Shown here piece after piece: positions 7,204-15,612 of a DNA stretch of 35,400 bases. The number at the start of each line of letters is the position of its first letter. The first letter of the stretch is position 1. The notes under the pieces are model-generated. The model was not told where the DNA came from, did no database searches, and saw nothing but the letters and a program-made list of their open reading frames with translations. The stretch is from Clostridiales bacterium UBA5888 (GTDB lineage: Bacteria > Bacillota > Clostridia > Oscillospirales > Oscillospiraceae). The position numbers and the translations under genes were made by a program. The DNA lies in assembly GCA_002431965.1 (NCBI GenBank), contig DJEW01000018.1, forward strand, positions 49,341 to 84,740, given 5' to 3'.

Positions 7204-9630
7204 ATGGCAGACAAAGAATTCTATTCCATCGGCAAAGGCGAGATCCGCCAGGATGCCGCGTTGAAGGTCACCGGCGCTGCGCTCTACTCCACCGATATTC
7301 ACCCCAAGGGGATGGTCTACGGCAAGATACTCGGCAGCCCCATCCCCCACGGCATAATCAAGAGCATCGACACGAGCGACGCGGAGAAGCTCCCCGGCGT
7401 CGTCGCGGTCGTGACCGGCATGGACGGTCCCGACCATCCCACCGTCGGCGGGTATCTGACAGATAAGTTCGTCATGTGCCGCGTCGGCGACAAGGTGCGC
7501 TGCGTGGGCGACCCCGTCGCAGCCGTCGCCGCGACGTCCGAGCAGATCGCCGAGGCGGCGTGCAAGCTCATCAAGGTCGAATATGAGCCGCTGCCCTACG
7601 TGCTCGACCCGGAGGAGGCCTATAAGGAGGACTGCCCCGCCATCGTGCACGATGATGTGCAGAGCTACAAGCGCCTTGACCTGCACGGCGTGGCGCACAG
7701 CTTCGACCGCAAGCACCCCAACCAGGCGATCAAGAGAAGAGTTCGCCACTGCGACCAGTTTGATCTCAACCCCGACGATTACGCGACCCCGGAAGAATAC
7801 GACGCCGCCTTCGGCGCGAAGTTCGACGAGGTCTACGAAAACGCATACCTCAAGCTGCCTGAGCAGCGCTATGAGTTCCCGCGCGTGAGTCACTGCTTCA
7901 TGGAGCCGCACGTCACAGTCGTCGAGCCGCTGACTGACGGCGGCATAGAGGTCTGGGCGAGCGAGCAGGGCGGCCGCCTTGTCAAGTACAGCATGTCCGC
8001 CGCGTTCGGCCTCAAGCCCTCCGACTTCCACATGCACGTTCCCTTCATGGGCGGCGGCTTCGGCGGCAAGGACGACTGCCCCGTCACGGGTCCGAGCATC
8101 ATGCTCGCGCTCAAGAGCCATCGCCCCGTCAAGATAGTCCAGACCCGTGAAGAGGTCTTCTCCAACGGCACTCCCCGTCCGGGCGGCGCGATATACGTCA
8201 AGGACGCATTCAACAAGGACGGCACTCTTGCCGCGCGCAAGGTCACCGCGTTCATCAACTGCGGCGCATACACCACCTCCGCACTCGTCATGCTCGACCA
8301 CAGCGTTTACGGCGTGTCCGGCAACTACCGCAACCCGTGCCTGTGGGTCGACGCCTACGGCGTTTACACCAACACCGAAAACAATGGTCCTTACCGCGCG
8401 CTCGGCTGCGAGCTGTTCGTGTACGCGATAGAGCGCAACCTCGACCTCGCGGCGGAGGCGCTCGGCATCGACAAGTACGACATCCGCAAGCTCAACGTCC
8501 TGCGCAAGGGCGACATTGACGGTCACGGTCAGCTCGTCTACAACAATGGCAGCGACGAGGCCATCACCGCCGCGGCGAAGTTCATCGAGTGGGACAAGCC
8601 CGCGCACGCCCCCGAGGGTCCGTGGAGATACGGCAAGGGTCTCTCCCTCGGCAACAAGTTCACCGCTTACGGCAAGACCGGCACCGAGGCGAACGTCACC
8701 ATCCTCGACGACGACAAGATCGAAGTCGCCGTGTCCCACGTTGAGATGGGTCAGGGCGCGCTGACCGTCGACTGCCAGCACGTCGCGGAGTTCTTCCATG
8801 TGCCGATGAGCCAGATACGCATCCGCAACGAGAACAGCGACTTCATGCCCTACGACGAGGGCACGTACTGCTCCCGCGGTACCTACATCAACGGCAACGC
8901 CATCATCCTCGCCTGCCAGGACGCGCAGCGCCAGCTCTTCGAGCGCACCTCCAAGCGCATCGGCGTTCCCGTGGAGCGTCTCGCGACCTCGGACAGCAAG
9001 GTATACGACAAGGAAAACCCCGACAACTTCCTCTACTTCCACGATCTTTACGAGCACGGCGGCTGGGCGCCCGAAAGCAAGCTCGTCGGCCGCGGTACGT
9101 TCTCCCCTGAGCAGGCGCTCAACAACCCCAAGAACGCGCAGGGCAACCCCGTGCTGTTCTACTCCATCGGCTCATGGGGCATGGAGGTCGGCGTGAACAT
9201 CGAGACGGGCGAAGTCAAGCTCGTCAACTGCGGCGGCTTCTACGACGCGGGGCGCGTGCTCAACCGCAAGACCTGCGAGGGTCAGATCGAAGGCGCGCTG
9301 TCCATGGGTCTCGGTCAGGCGATATTTGAGGAGATCATGATAAACGACAAGGGCCGCGTCATCAACGGCAACTACCGCGACTACAAGATCCCCACTTTCA
9401 TGGACAGCCCCACGAACGACAAGCTCCACGTCGACTTCGTCGGCGAGCCGTTCCCCTCCGGTCCGAACGGCGCAAAGGGCGTCGGCGAGGTCGCGCTCAT
9501 CCCGGTCATGGCGGCGTTTGCCAACGCCATCTACGCCGCGACAGGCGCCGAGATACACAACATCCCCATGACGCGCGAGAGAATACTCCAGTCCCTGCGC
9601 GACAAGGAAGCGGCAGCAAAGCAGGCATAA
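7204..9630 (+). CDS. Molybdenum hydroxylase molybdopterin-binding (large) subunit
   Basis: The protein has 808 residues, normal for three-subunit xanthine oxidase family enzymes. In order it has the N-terminal a/b hammerhead domain (GSPIPHGIIKSID), a molybdopterin loop MGGGFGGKDD near 283, ENNGPYRALG near 395 in place of the AYRGFG type loop, the GQG motif (VEMGQGAL) near 517, and GAKGVGE with the catalytic glutamate at Glu762. It hydroxylates a carbon next to nitrogen in a ring, or an aldehyde, using water. The substrate-arginine loop of xanthine dehydrogenases is not recognisable, so xanthine is not a safe guess. The adjoining racemase and dehydrogenase genes suggest a pyrroline or pyrrole acid. 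Confidence 0.93.
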   Translation: MADKEFYSIGKGEIRQDAALKVTGAALYSTDIHPKGMVYGKILGSPIPHGIIKSIDTSDAEKLPGVVAVVTGMDGPDHPTVGGYLTDKFVMCRVGDKVRCVGDPVAAVAATSEQIAEAACKLIKVEYEPLPYVLDPEEAYKEDCPAIVHDDVQSYKRLDLHGVAHSFDRKHPNQAIKRRVRHCDQFDLNPDDYATPEEYDAAFGAKFDEVYENAYLKLPEQRYEFPRVSHCFMEPHVTVVEPLTDGGIEVWASEQGGRLVKYSMSAAFGLKPSDFHMHVPFMGGGFGGKDDCPVTGPSIMLALKSHRPVKIVQTREEVFSNGTPRPGGAIYVKDAFNKDGTLAARKVTAFINCGAYTTSALVMLDHSVYGVSGNYRNPCLWVDAYGVYTNTENNGPYRALGCELFVYAIERNLDLAAEALGIDKYDIRKLNVLRKGDIDGHGQLVYNNGSDEAITAAAKFIEWDKPAHAPEGPWRYGKGLSLGNKFTAYGKTGTEANVTILDDDKIEVAVSHVEMGQGALTVDCQHVAEFFHVPMSQIRIRNENSDFMPYDEGTYCSRGTYINGNAIILACQDAQRQLFERTSKRIGVPVERLATSDSKVYDKENPDNFLYFHDLYEHGGWAPESKLVGRGTFSPEQALNNPKNAQGNPVLFYSIGSWGMEVGVNIETGEVKLVNCGGFYDAGRVLNRKTCEGQIEGALSMGLGQAIFEEIMINDKGRVINGNYRDYKIPTFMDSPTNDKLHVDFVGEPFPSGPNGAKGVGEVALIPVMAAFANAIYAATGAEIHNIPMTRERILQSLRDKEAAAKQA

Positions 9631-9663
9631 CCCTTTATATATAAGCACAAAGGAGAAAAATTG

Positions 9664-10833
9664 ATGGAAAACAAATCGGATTTTCTGGTGCTCGGCGGCG
9701 GCATTATCGGCTCCTCAGTTGCATATTTTCTCAGCAAAACCGGCGCTTCCGTCACGGTTCTCGAACGCGGTGACACCGCGTTCGGAACTGCCGGGGCCTC
9801 CGGCGGTCTCATAAACTGGATCACCTGCGCCGAGTCGCAGATGGAGCTGTTTATGAGAAGCCAGGACATTCTGGAGCATCTTCAGGAAGAGCTCGCCGCG
9901 GACTTTGAGCTCAACTACAACAGCTACAACATGCAGATCATCTCCAACCAGATCGAGTGGGATGCGTCCGCGCAGCTTGTCAACGACTTTAAGCTCCCCG
10001 GCTTCGAGGCCAAGCTCATCGACAGCTATGAGTCTCATCAGCTCGAGCCCTGCGTCACGGAGGATATGCTCGGCTCTATCTACGTCCCCAGAGTGCACTA
10101 TCTCAACCCCATAAAGTTCGCGCTGGCGTACCGCAACGCCGCAGTGAGAAACGGCGCGAGGTTCGTCAACGGCGCGGAGGTCACGGAGATACTCCGTGAC
10201 GGCGCGAAGGTCGTCGGCGCAGCCGCCAAGGGCGAAAAGTGGTATGCCGGCACTACCATTAACTGCACCGGCGTTTGGTCTGAGAAGGTCTCCGCTATGG
10301 CCGGGTCCGTGGCGCCCATCCACCCCATCAGAGGCGAGTTTGCCATCACTGAGCCCGTGAAGCACTTCTGCAACACCACCATCAGCAGCGCACAGTACCA
10401 GACCATCGTGCAGCACCCGGAGATGTTCCCCGCCGCTGCCATCAAGTATAACCTCGGCTTCTCCGTCGAGCAGACCTCCACCGGCGCATGCATCATCCAC
10501 GGCACGCGCGAGATGAACTCCGGTCTTGACAACAGCGTCATCCCCGAGGTCATCGAGCTTCTCATACAGACCGCGTGCAGGTTCATCCCCAAGCTCGGCA
10601 CGCTGCGCATCATGCGCACCTACGCCGGTGTCCGCCCCGGCACGCCCGACGGCGACCCGTACATCGGTCTCGTCGACGGCGTCCCCGGCTTCTGCGAGTG
10701 CTGCGGTCACGGCGGCGAGGGCATCGCGCTCTCCCCCGCAACGGGCGAGGCCATCGCGGAGCTTCTGATTGCGGGTCACACCGAGCACTGCGATATATCC
10801 CGCTTCACCCCGAACAGAGTTGGAAAAGCCTGA
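9664..10833 (+). CDS. FAD-dependent D-amino acid (D-hydroxyproline type) dehydrogenase, catalytic subunit
   Basis: The protein has 389 residues. ATG 9664 is preferred over TTG 9661 because AGGAG ends 8 nt before it. The N-terminal dinucleotide fold VLGGGIIGSSVAYFLS ends at an acidic residue in VLERGD. The C-terminus has GVRPGTPDGDPYIG and GHGGEGIALSPATG, typical of the DAO/DadA fold that closes the FAD pocket. In the heteromeric D-hydroxyproline and HcnABC-like dehydrogenases this subunit oxidises the C-N bond and hands electrons to small Fe-S and second flavin subunits, and genes of exactly that type follow here. It lies 33 nt downstream of the Mo subunit gene, in the same operon. The D-hydroxyproline substrate is inferred from the racemase. 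Confidence 0.88.
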   Translation: MENKSDFLVLGGGIIGSSVAYFLSKTGASVTVLERGDTAFGTAGASGGLINWITCAESQMELFMRSQDILEHLQEELAADFELNYNSYNMQIISNQIEWDASAQLVNDFKLPGFEAKLIDSYESHQLEPCVTEDMLGSIYVPRVHYLNPIKFALAYRNAAVRNGARFVNGAEVTEILRDGAKVVGAAAKGEKWYAGTTINCTGVWSEKVSAMAGSVAPIHPIRGEFAITEPVKHFCNTTISSAQYQTIVQHPEMFPAAAIKYNLGFSVEQTSTGACIIHGTREMNSGLDNSVIPEVIELLIQTACRFIPKLGTLRIMRTYAGVRPGTPDGDPYIGLVDGVPGFCECCGHGGEGIALSPATGEAIAELLIAGHTEHCDISRFTPNRVGKA

Positions 10834-10854
10834 CGGCGGAAAGGAATGATCTAA

Positions 10855-11166
10855 ATGAAAGAATCCATGAGAATCGCGGATCATCCCATCCTCGGAGCGG
10901 ATGAGCCGAAAAAGAAAGTCACCATATACTACGAGGGAACCCCCGTCGAAGCCAACGAAGGCGAGCCGATAGCCGTGGCGCTGGCGAACGCGGGCATCCG
11001 CACGCTGTACGTTACCGAAAAGCTCGGCAAGCCGCGCGGGATATTCTGCGGTCAGGGGCGCTGCGGCTCGTGCCGCATGATAGTGGACGGCGTTCCCGAT
11101 GTGAAGACCTGCTCCACCCCCGTCAGGGACGGCATGAGAGTTCAGGTTCAGCACGGTCTGGCATGA
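10855..11166 (+). CDS. [2Fe-2S] ferredoxin-like subunit of D-amino acid dehydrogenase (HcnA-like)
   Basis: The protein has 103 residues, one plant-type ferredoxin fold. The cluster ligands are Cys65, Cys70, Cys73 and Cys86 (CGQGRCGSCRMIVDG, then KTCSTP). This is the HcnA / D-hydroxyproline dehydrogenase small-subunit type, which links the two flavins. The gene lies 21 nt after the catalytic subunit gene and 12 nt before the second flavoprotein gene. Confidence 0.9.
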   Translation: MKESMRIADHPILGADEPKKKVTIYYEGTPVEANEGEPIAVALANAGIRTLYVTEKLGKPRGIFCGQGRCGSCRMIVDGVPDVKTCSTPVRDGMRVQVQHGLA

Positions 11167-11178
11167 GGAGGTAGCGAC

Positions 11179-12258
11179 GTGAAAGAATTAGAGCGCGAAA
11201 TACTCATAATCGGTGCGGGTCCTGCCGGTATCTCCGCCGCCATCGAGGCGGCAAAGTCCGGTGCAAAGGTCACTGTCGTTGACGAGAACGCCACTGTCGG
11301 CGGTCAGCTTTATAAGCAGATACACAAGTTCTTCGGCTCCGCCGAAAATTCCGCCGGTATGCGCGGCTTCGAGATCGCAAAGAAGCTCGAAAAGGAAGCG
11401 CGCGAGCTCGGCGTGGAGTTCTGGCTGAGCACCGTTGCCTACGGTCATTTCAAAGAGGGCGTCGGCATAGTGAAGGATGAGGACAACTTCCTAGTCAAGG
11501 CAAAAAAGGTCATCGTCGCTGCGGGCGGCATAGAGAACACCACCGCCTTCCCCGGCTCCACCCTGCCCGGCGTGATGCTCGCGGGCGCGGCGCAGATGCT
11601 CGCGAACGTGCACCGTGTGCTGCCCGGCAAGCGCATCATCGTCGTCGGCAGCGGCAACGTCGGTCTCATCGTCGCCTATCAGATGCTTCAGGCGGGCGCG
11701 CAGGTTCTCGCCGTGGTAGAAAAGGGCGAGAAGATCGGCGGCTACGGCGTGCACGCGGAGAAGATCCGCACCGCCGGCGTCCCCATCCTCACCGGCACCG
11801 TTATAAGCTCCGCTTCCGGCATCACCTCAGTTGAAAAGGTCACGACCGTCGACGCCGAGGGTCACGAGACGGAATACGACGCGGACACGGTCATCATGGC
11901 AGTCGGCATGTCCCCCATGGCGGAGCTGCTGTGGAACGCCGGGTGCAGGTTCGAGTTCATCGGCGAGCTGGGCGGCTACGTCCCGCTGCACGATAAATAC
12001 ATGGCGACGACCGTTCCCGGTCTCTACGCCGCCGGCGATGTGACCGGCGTGGAGGAAGCCTCCGTCGCGATGGAGGAAGGACGCCTTGCCGGCATCGCCG
12101 CCGCCTGCGCCTGCGGGCACATCAGCGAAGGCGAGCGCGACGCGCGCTGTGCCGAGCACATCGAGGCTCTGCGCGAGCTGGAGAGCGGCGAATATGACGA
12201 GGGACGCAGTGCCGCGAGAGCAAAGAAGCTGGAGCTTTTCAGCGCCATCGAAAAATAA
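11179..12258 (+). CDS. FAD/NAD(P)-binding subunit of D-amino acid dehydrogenase (HcnB-like)
   Basis: The protein has 359 residues, with a GTG start after GAGGAGG. It has a two-dinucleotide-fold pyridine nucleotide-disulfide oxidoreductase layout: IIGAGPAGISAAIEAAKSG at residues 8-26, a second fold VVGSGNVGLIVAYQM near 155, and PGLYAAGDVTGV near 280. Related HcnB-type subunits often carry a C-terminal BFD-like [2Fe-2S] domain; this one stops before it, and that domain is a separate gene at 12788. It probably passes electrons between the substrate flavin and a ferredoxin or NAD(P). It has no redox-active CxxC, so it is not a thioredoxin reductase. Confidence 0.9.
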   Translation: MKELEREILIIGAGPAGISAAIEAAKSGAKVTVVDENATVGGQLYKQIHKFFGSAENSAGMRGFEIAKKLEKEARELGVEFWLSTVAYGHFKEGVGIVKDEDNFLVKAKKVIVAAGGIENTTAFPGSTLPGVMLAGAAQMLANVHRVLPGKRIIVVGSGNVGLIVAYQMLQAGAQVLAVVEKGEKIGGYGVHAEKIRTAGVPILTGTVISSASGITSVEKVTTVDAEGHETEYDADTVIMAVGMSPMAELLWNAGCRFEFIGELGGYVPLHDKYMATTVPGLYAAGDVTGVEEASVAMEEGRLAGIAAACACGHISEGERDARCAEHIEALRELESGEYDEGRSAARAKKLELFSAIEK

Positions 12259-12273
12259 AAGGAGTGCATAGAG

Positions 12274-12795
12274 ATGCGCGATGGAATACTATACACAGGT
12301 GTGCCGACCGAGGCAGAGCTCACCGATGCGCCGGGCATACCGGCGCGCGATGAGATAAAGCCGGGCGGAACGGCATTTGTCGAGTGCCTGCAAACGATAG
12401 CGTGCAACCCCTGCGAGGAAAACTGCCCCACAGGCGCCATCACCATAGGGCACGAGATCACGAACCGTCCTCGGCTGGACGCTGCAAAATGCGTGGGCTG
12501 CGGCACCTGCGTTGCAAAATGCCCGGGGCTTGCCATAAGCGTGATCGCCTTTAATCAGAGCGCCGGAACCACCGCGCTTTCCATCCCCTATGAGTACTTC
12601 CCCCTGCCCGCGCCCGGCAGCACCGTGCGCGCCGTTGACCGCACGGGGCAGTACGTATGCGACGCAAAGGTGCTCCGCGTCACGCCGAGAAACGAGCGCC
12701 AGAGTACCTGCGTTGTGAAGATAGAGTTCCCGGAGAAATATGCGTTCAAAGTCAAGTCTATAAATACCTTTCAATGGAGGTCAAATAATGGATGA
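12274..12795 (+). CDS. Ferredoxin-like subunit with two [4Fe-4S] clusters
   Basis: The protein has 173 residues. Two cysteine sets are seen: Cys38, Cys44, Cys47 and Cys51 (ACNPCEENCPTGAI), and Cys73, Cys76, Cys79 and Cys83 (CVGCGTCVAKCPG). The spacing of the first (CX5CX2CX3CP) is unusual but fits a subunit ferredoxin. The second half from about 95 has no cluster motif and looks like a small beta domain. It probably receives electrons from the flavin subunits. Its 3' end overlaps the next gene by 8 nt. Confidence 0.85.
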   Translation: MRDGILYTGVPTEAELTDAPGIPARDEIKPGGTAFVECLQTIACNPCEENCPTGAITIGHEITNRPRLDAAKCVGCGTCVAKCPGLAISVIAFNQSAGTTALSIPYEYFPLPAPGSTVRAVDRTGQYVCDAKVLRVTPRNERQSTCVVKIEFPEKYAFKVKSINTFQWRSNNG

Positions 12796-13048
12796 CAATG
12801 TTATCATTTGCCGCTGCCAGGAGATAACCTACGGAGAGATTGTGAAGGCTATCGAAGAGGGCGCGATCACCGTCACCGGTGTGAAAAAGCGCGTCGGAAG
12901 CGGCATGGGGAGCTGCCAGGGCAAATACTGCGAGCATCTTGTTGCCCAGATTATCTCCGAAAAGACCGGCATCCCCATCAGCGAGCTTCTTCCCGACACA
13001 AAGCGCACCCCTGTCCGTCCCATAGACGCAAAGGTTTTCTTGAAATAA
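12788..13048 (+). CDS. BFD-like [2Fe-2S] protein, split dehydrogenase domain
   Basis: The protein has 86 residues. The BFD (bacterioferritin-associated ferredoxin) pattern is seen with Cys8 and Cys10 (ICRCQEIT), a TGVKKRVGSGMGSCQG block, then Cys43 and Cys48. In other systems this domain is fused to the C-terminus of the HcnB-like flavoprotein; here it is free. It is the last gene before a hairpin and the LysR gene. The operon role is inferred from overlap with the ferredoxin gene. Confidence 0.88.
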   Translation: MDDNVIICRCQEITYGEIVKAIEEGAITVTGVKKRVGSGMGSCQGKYCEHLVAQIISEKTGIPISELLPDTKRTPVRPIDAKVFLK

Positions 13049-13058
13049 CCGCACAAAA

Positions 13059-13097
13059 ACGAAAGGGTCTCAGCCCAAAAAGCTTTGACCCTTTCGT
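13059..13097 (+). terminator. Hairpin after the dehydrogenase operon
   Basis: ACGAAAGGGTC (13059-13069) pairs with GACCCTTTCGT (13087-13097) over a 17-nt loop. It begins 11 nt after the last stop codon. T-rich runs come only some 15 nt later, so termination strength is uncertain. Confidence 0.6.
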
Positions 13098-13133
13098 CAA
13101 AACGCCAAAAGATAATTTTTTGTCATTTTTATG

Positions 13134-13161
13134 TTGCTTTTTCATATAAATGGCGCATAAT
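13134..13161 (+). promoter_or_regulatory. Promoter for the LysR regulator
   Basis: TTGCTT (13134-13139), a 16-nt spacer and CATAAT (13156-13161), 39 nt upstream of the ATG at 13200. The match is fair. Confidence 0.45.
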
Positions 13162-13199
13162 TGTTCTTGTGTTAAGATTAATTGCGAGGTAATTAAACA

Positions 13200-14120
13200 A
13201 TGAAACTTGACCGGATCGAAATTTTTTGTGCAGTCGCGCGCAACATGAGTTTCACAAAAGCGGCGGAGGAGTGCGGCATGGCGCAGTCCGCCATCAGCAT
13301 GCAGATACGTGCGCTGGAGGAGGAGCTTGGATTTCCGCTCTTCGAGCGCAGCACAAGAAAGGTCTCCTTCACCGACGCCGGGCAGAGCTTCTATGTGGAC
13401 TGCGTAAAGCTGCTGAGCGGCTTTGACGACGCGCTCGACCGCGCGGTGTCCACCCATAACGGCAAGAAGATGTTCCTCACCATCGGTATTGAAGGACTCA
13501 TGCAGACGTCCTACAAGGCCGCGACGATAAGGCGCTTTACCGCCGAGCACCCCGATATTCAGATAATCCCCCGCTTTGTTGAGCGTGACCGGAAGTATGA
13601 AGAGCTCAGCAACGGCGACATTGACTTCGTCTTCGACCTACCGCAGTATTTCGTGCTCAACACGAAGATACGCAAGGCAGGCTCGATAATCAACGCGCAC
13701 TGCCTCATGGTGCACCGTGAGCACCCGCTGGCGGGACGCAAGACCGTCGGCAAAAAGGAGCTGAGCGAATACACCACGTTCTGGGGCGGCATACCCAAGG
13801 TTGAGGATTATGTGACGAAGCTCTACCTCAATTATTTCCGCGATTCCGGCATAGAACCGGAGCATGTGATGTATGTACCGGAGCAGGACGTTGCGACCTT
13901 TATGGTGGCCGCGAACATGGGCGGCAACATTGTTCCTCTCTCGGAAAAGGAACAGATGAATAACGACAATTTCCGATTTGTCGAGCTGGAGGACCCGCTG
14001 GTGTTTGAATCCGCGTGGCTCTATTCCTCCAAAAACCAGAACCCCGCACTCCCGCTGTTCATAAAGACAGCCGAGCAGATGGAGGAGGAATACACTAAAA
14101 AACAGAAAAAAATAAAATAA
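13200..14120 (+). CDS. LysR-family transcriptional regulator
   Basis: The protein has 306 residues. The N-terminal winged helix is standard: RIEIFCAVARNMSFTKAAEE, then MAQSAISMQIRALEEELGF and LFERSTRKVSFTDAG, residues 4-64. A periplasmic-binding-protein-like effector domain follows from about 90. LysR regulators bind T-N11-A palindromes and respond to a small molecule. It is on the same strand as its neighbours rather than divergent, between the catabolic operon and the cofactor block, so either or both could be targets, including the palindromes at 1891 and 5500. It ends in a lysine-rich tail. Confidence 0.92.
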   Translation: MKLDRIEIFCAVARNMSFTKAAEECGMAQSAISMQIRALEEELGFPLFERSTRKVSFTDAGQSFYVDCVKLLSGFDDALDRAVSTHNGKKMFLTIGIEGLMQTSYKAATIRRFTAEHPDIQIIPRFVERDRKYEELSNGDIDFVFDLPQYFVLNTKIRKAGSIINAHCLMVHREHPLAGRKTVGKKELSEYTTFWGGIPKVEDYVTKLYLNYFRDSGIEPEHVMYVPEQDVATFMVAANMGGNIVPLSEKEQMNNDNFRFVELEDPLVFESAWLYSSKNQNPALPLFIKTAEQMEEEYTKKQKKIK

Positions 14121-14150
14121 CATCAACTTGCGATTCAAGAGGACATCATA

Positions 14151-15017
14151 ATGAAAAAAGTTGTTCTTTTTGGGGCGGGGCAGATCGGCGCGATGACCGC
14201 GCGGCTGCTCGGGCCGGAATATATGGCACTGTGCGCGGCAGACAACTCCCCGGATAAATGGGGCGGAGAGCTTGCGGGGATCCCTGTCGTCTCCCCGGAG
14301 CAGAGCCTTATCTGCGCGCCGGACAGCTACTGTCTCTGCGTGCTTGACGCAGAGCGCGAGATGCAGATGCGCGCCCAGCTCACGGAGCTTGGCTTTGCGG
14401 GCGAAATCATCACGCCCGCCGACCTCAAGATCTTCGACGCGCGCACCGCGACGATGCGGCTGCTTGCCGAGCAGATAAACGCCGCCGGTATTCCCGGCGA
14501 CGTGGCGGAGCTTGGCGTCTACAAGGGCGATTTTGCTCAGCTCATAAACACCGCGTTCAGCGAGCGGTGCATACACCTCTTTGATACCTTCGAGGGCTTC
14601 ACGGCGCAGGACGTCGTGGTGGAGCGCGAGAACGGATACTCCCGCGCCGAGACCGGCGACTTCGGCGATACGGCGAAGGCCGCCGTGGACAAGCGTCTTT
14701 TTTATCCCGAGAAGGCAGTGTTCCACAAGGGCTTCTTCCCCGATACGTTCAAAGGCTGCGAGAGCCTACGCTTCGCCTTCGTCTCGGTGGACGCCGATCT
14801 CTACGCGCCCACAGCGGCGGCGCTGCCGCTCTTCTGGGACAGGCTGTCCCCCGGCGGCGCAATAATGGTTCATGACTATAACAGCACGCAGTTTTCCGGC
14901 GTGCGCAGAGCGGTGGACGCTTTCTGCTCTGCGCGCGGCATACTGCCCATGCCGGTGTGCGACCTGCACGGCAGCGCGGTACTGCGCAAGCCGATCTTAA
15001 CCCATGAGCACGAATAA
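14151..15017 (+). CDS. TylF-like SAM methyltransferase with N-terminal Rossmann-like domain
   Basis: The protein has 288 residues. Residues 1-95 resemble a small nucleotide-binding fold (VVLFGAGQIGAMTARLLG, then a predicted second strand near 25). Residues 100-285 match TylF/MycF-type O-methyltransferases: GDVAELGVYKGDFAQLI for SAM binding at 116-132, LFDTFEGF at 143-150, SVDADLYAPTAAALPLFWDRL from 212 and HDYNS at 241, whose acids bind metal in relatives. TylF relatives methylate sugars or hydroxyls in natural products. It overlaps the mocA gene by 14 nt, inside a Mo cofactor block, so a role in that pathway or in the substrate pathway is likely, but none is known to me. Confidence 0.75.
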   Translation: MKKVVLFGAGQIGAMTARLLGPEYMALCAADNSPDKWGGELAGIPVVSPEQSLICAPDSYCLCVLDAEREMQMRAQLTELGFAGEIITPADLKIFDARTATMRLLAEQINAAGIPGDVAELGVYKGDFAQLINTAFSERCIHLFDTFEGFTAQDVVVERENGYSRAETGDFGDTAKAAVDKRLFYPEKAVFHKGFFPDTFKGCESLRFAFVSVDADLYAPTAAALPLFWDRLSPGGAIMVHDYNSTQFSGVRRAVDAFCSARGILPMPVCDLHGSAVLRKPILTHEHE

Positions 15018-15612
15018 CAGCTATGCCGCGGTGATCGCGGCGGCGGGGATGAGCTCGCGGATGGGGCGGTTCAAGCCGCTGCTCGAGCTTGGCGGCAAGC
15101 CCATGATCCGCCATATCGCGGACACGTTCCGCATCTTCGGTGTGGAAAAGCTCGTCGTCGTGACGGGCAATAACGCCGCGGCGCTGGAAAAGACGCTCCC
15201 CGGCGACGACATTGAGTTTGTGCGCAACGCACGCTACGCCGAGACGCAGATGTTCGACTCTGCAAAGCTCGGTCTCGAGCGTGCCGCTTCAATATACAAA
15301 AACATTTTCTTCACGACGGCAGATATACCGCTCTTCTCCGCCGCCGTGCTCGACCGGCTGAGCCGAACAGAGGGAGATTTCGTCTGCCCGACCTTCGCGG
15401 GGTGCGAGGGACACCCCATCTTACTGCGCGGTGACGCCGCGAAGCAGCTTCTCGCCGATGACGGCGACGGCGGTATGCGCCGCGCTGTTGAACGGCAGGG
15501 CATAAACAAGACATGCGTCGAGGTCGCGGAGCGCGGAATACTTTTTGACGCTGACACTCCCGAGGATTTTGCAAGAATAGAAAAGATATATACTGAGGAC
15601 GGATCACGATGA
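15004..15612 (+). CDS. mocA: MocA-like molybdenum cofactor cytidylyltransferase
   Basis: The protein has 202 residues, the usual MocA length. The nucleotide loop is intact: AAAGMSSRMGRFKPLLELGG at residues 12-31, unlike the degenerate copy at 560. It also has FFTTADIPLF near 100, CEGHPILL near 137 and DADTPEDFARIE near the C-terminus. MocA joins CMP to Mo-molybdopterin, giving the cytosine dinucleotide used by many bacterial Mo hydroxylases. It overlaps the previous gene by 14 nt and the next by 4 nt. The alternative is another NTP transferase of the same fold; the context makes MocA the best choice. Confidence 0.82.
   Translation: MSTNNSYAAVIAAAGMSSRMGRFKPLLELGGKPMIRHIADTFRIFGVEKLVVVTGNNAAALEKTLPGDDIEFVRNARYAETQMFDSAKLGLERAASIYKNIFFTTADIPLFSAAVLDRLSRTEGDFVCPTFAGCEGHPILLRGDAAKQLLADDGDGGMRRAVERQGINKTCVEVAERGILFDADTPEDFARIEKIYTEDGSR

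Noticed and set aside
7051..9057. 668-codon open frame on the minus strand
   Set aside because: Antisense to the molybdopterin-binding subunit, same shadow effect; composition is unnatural.
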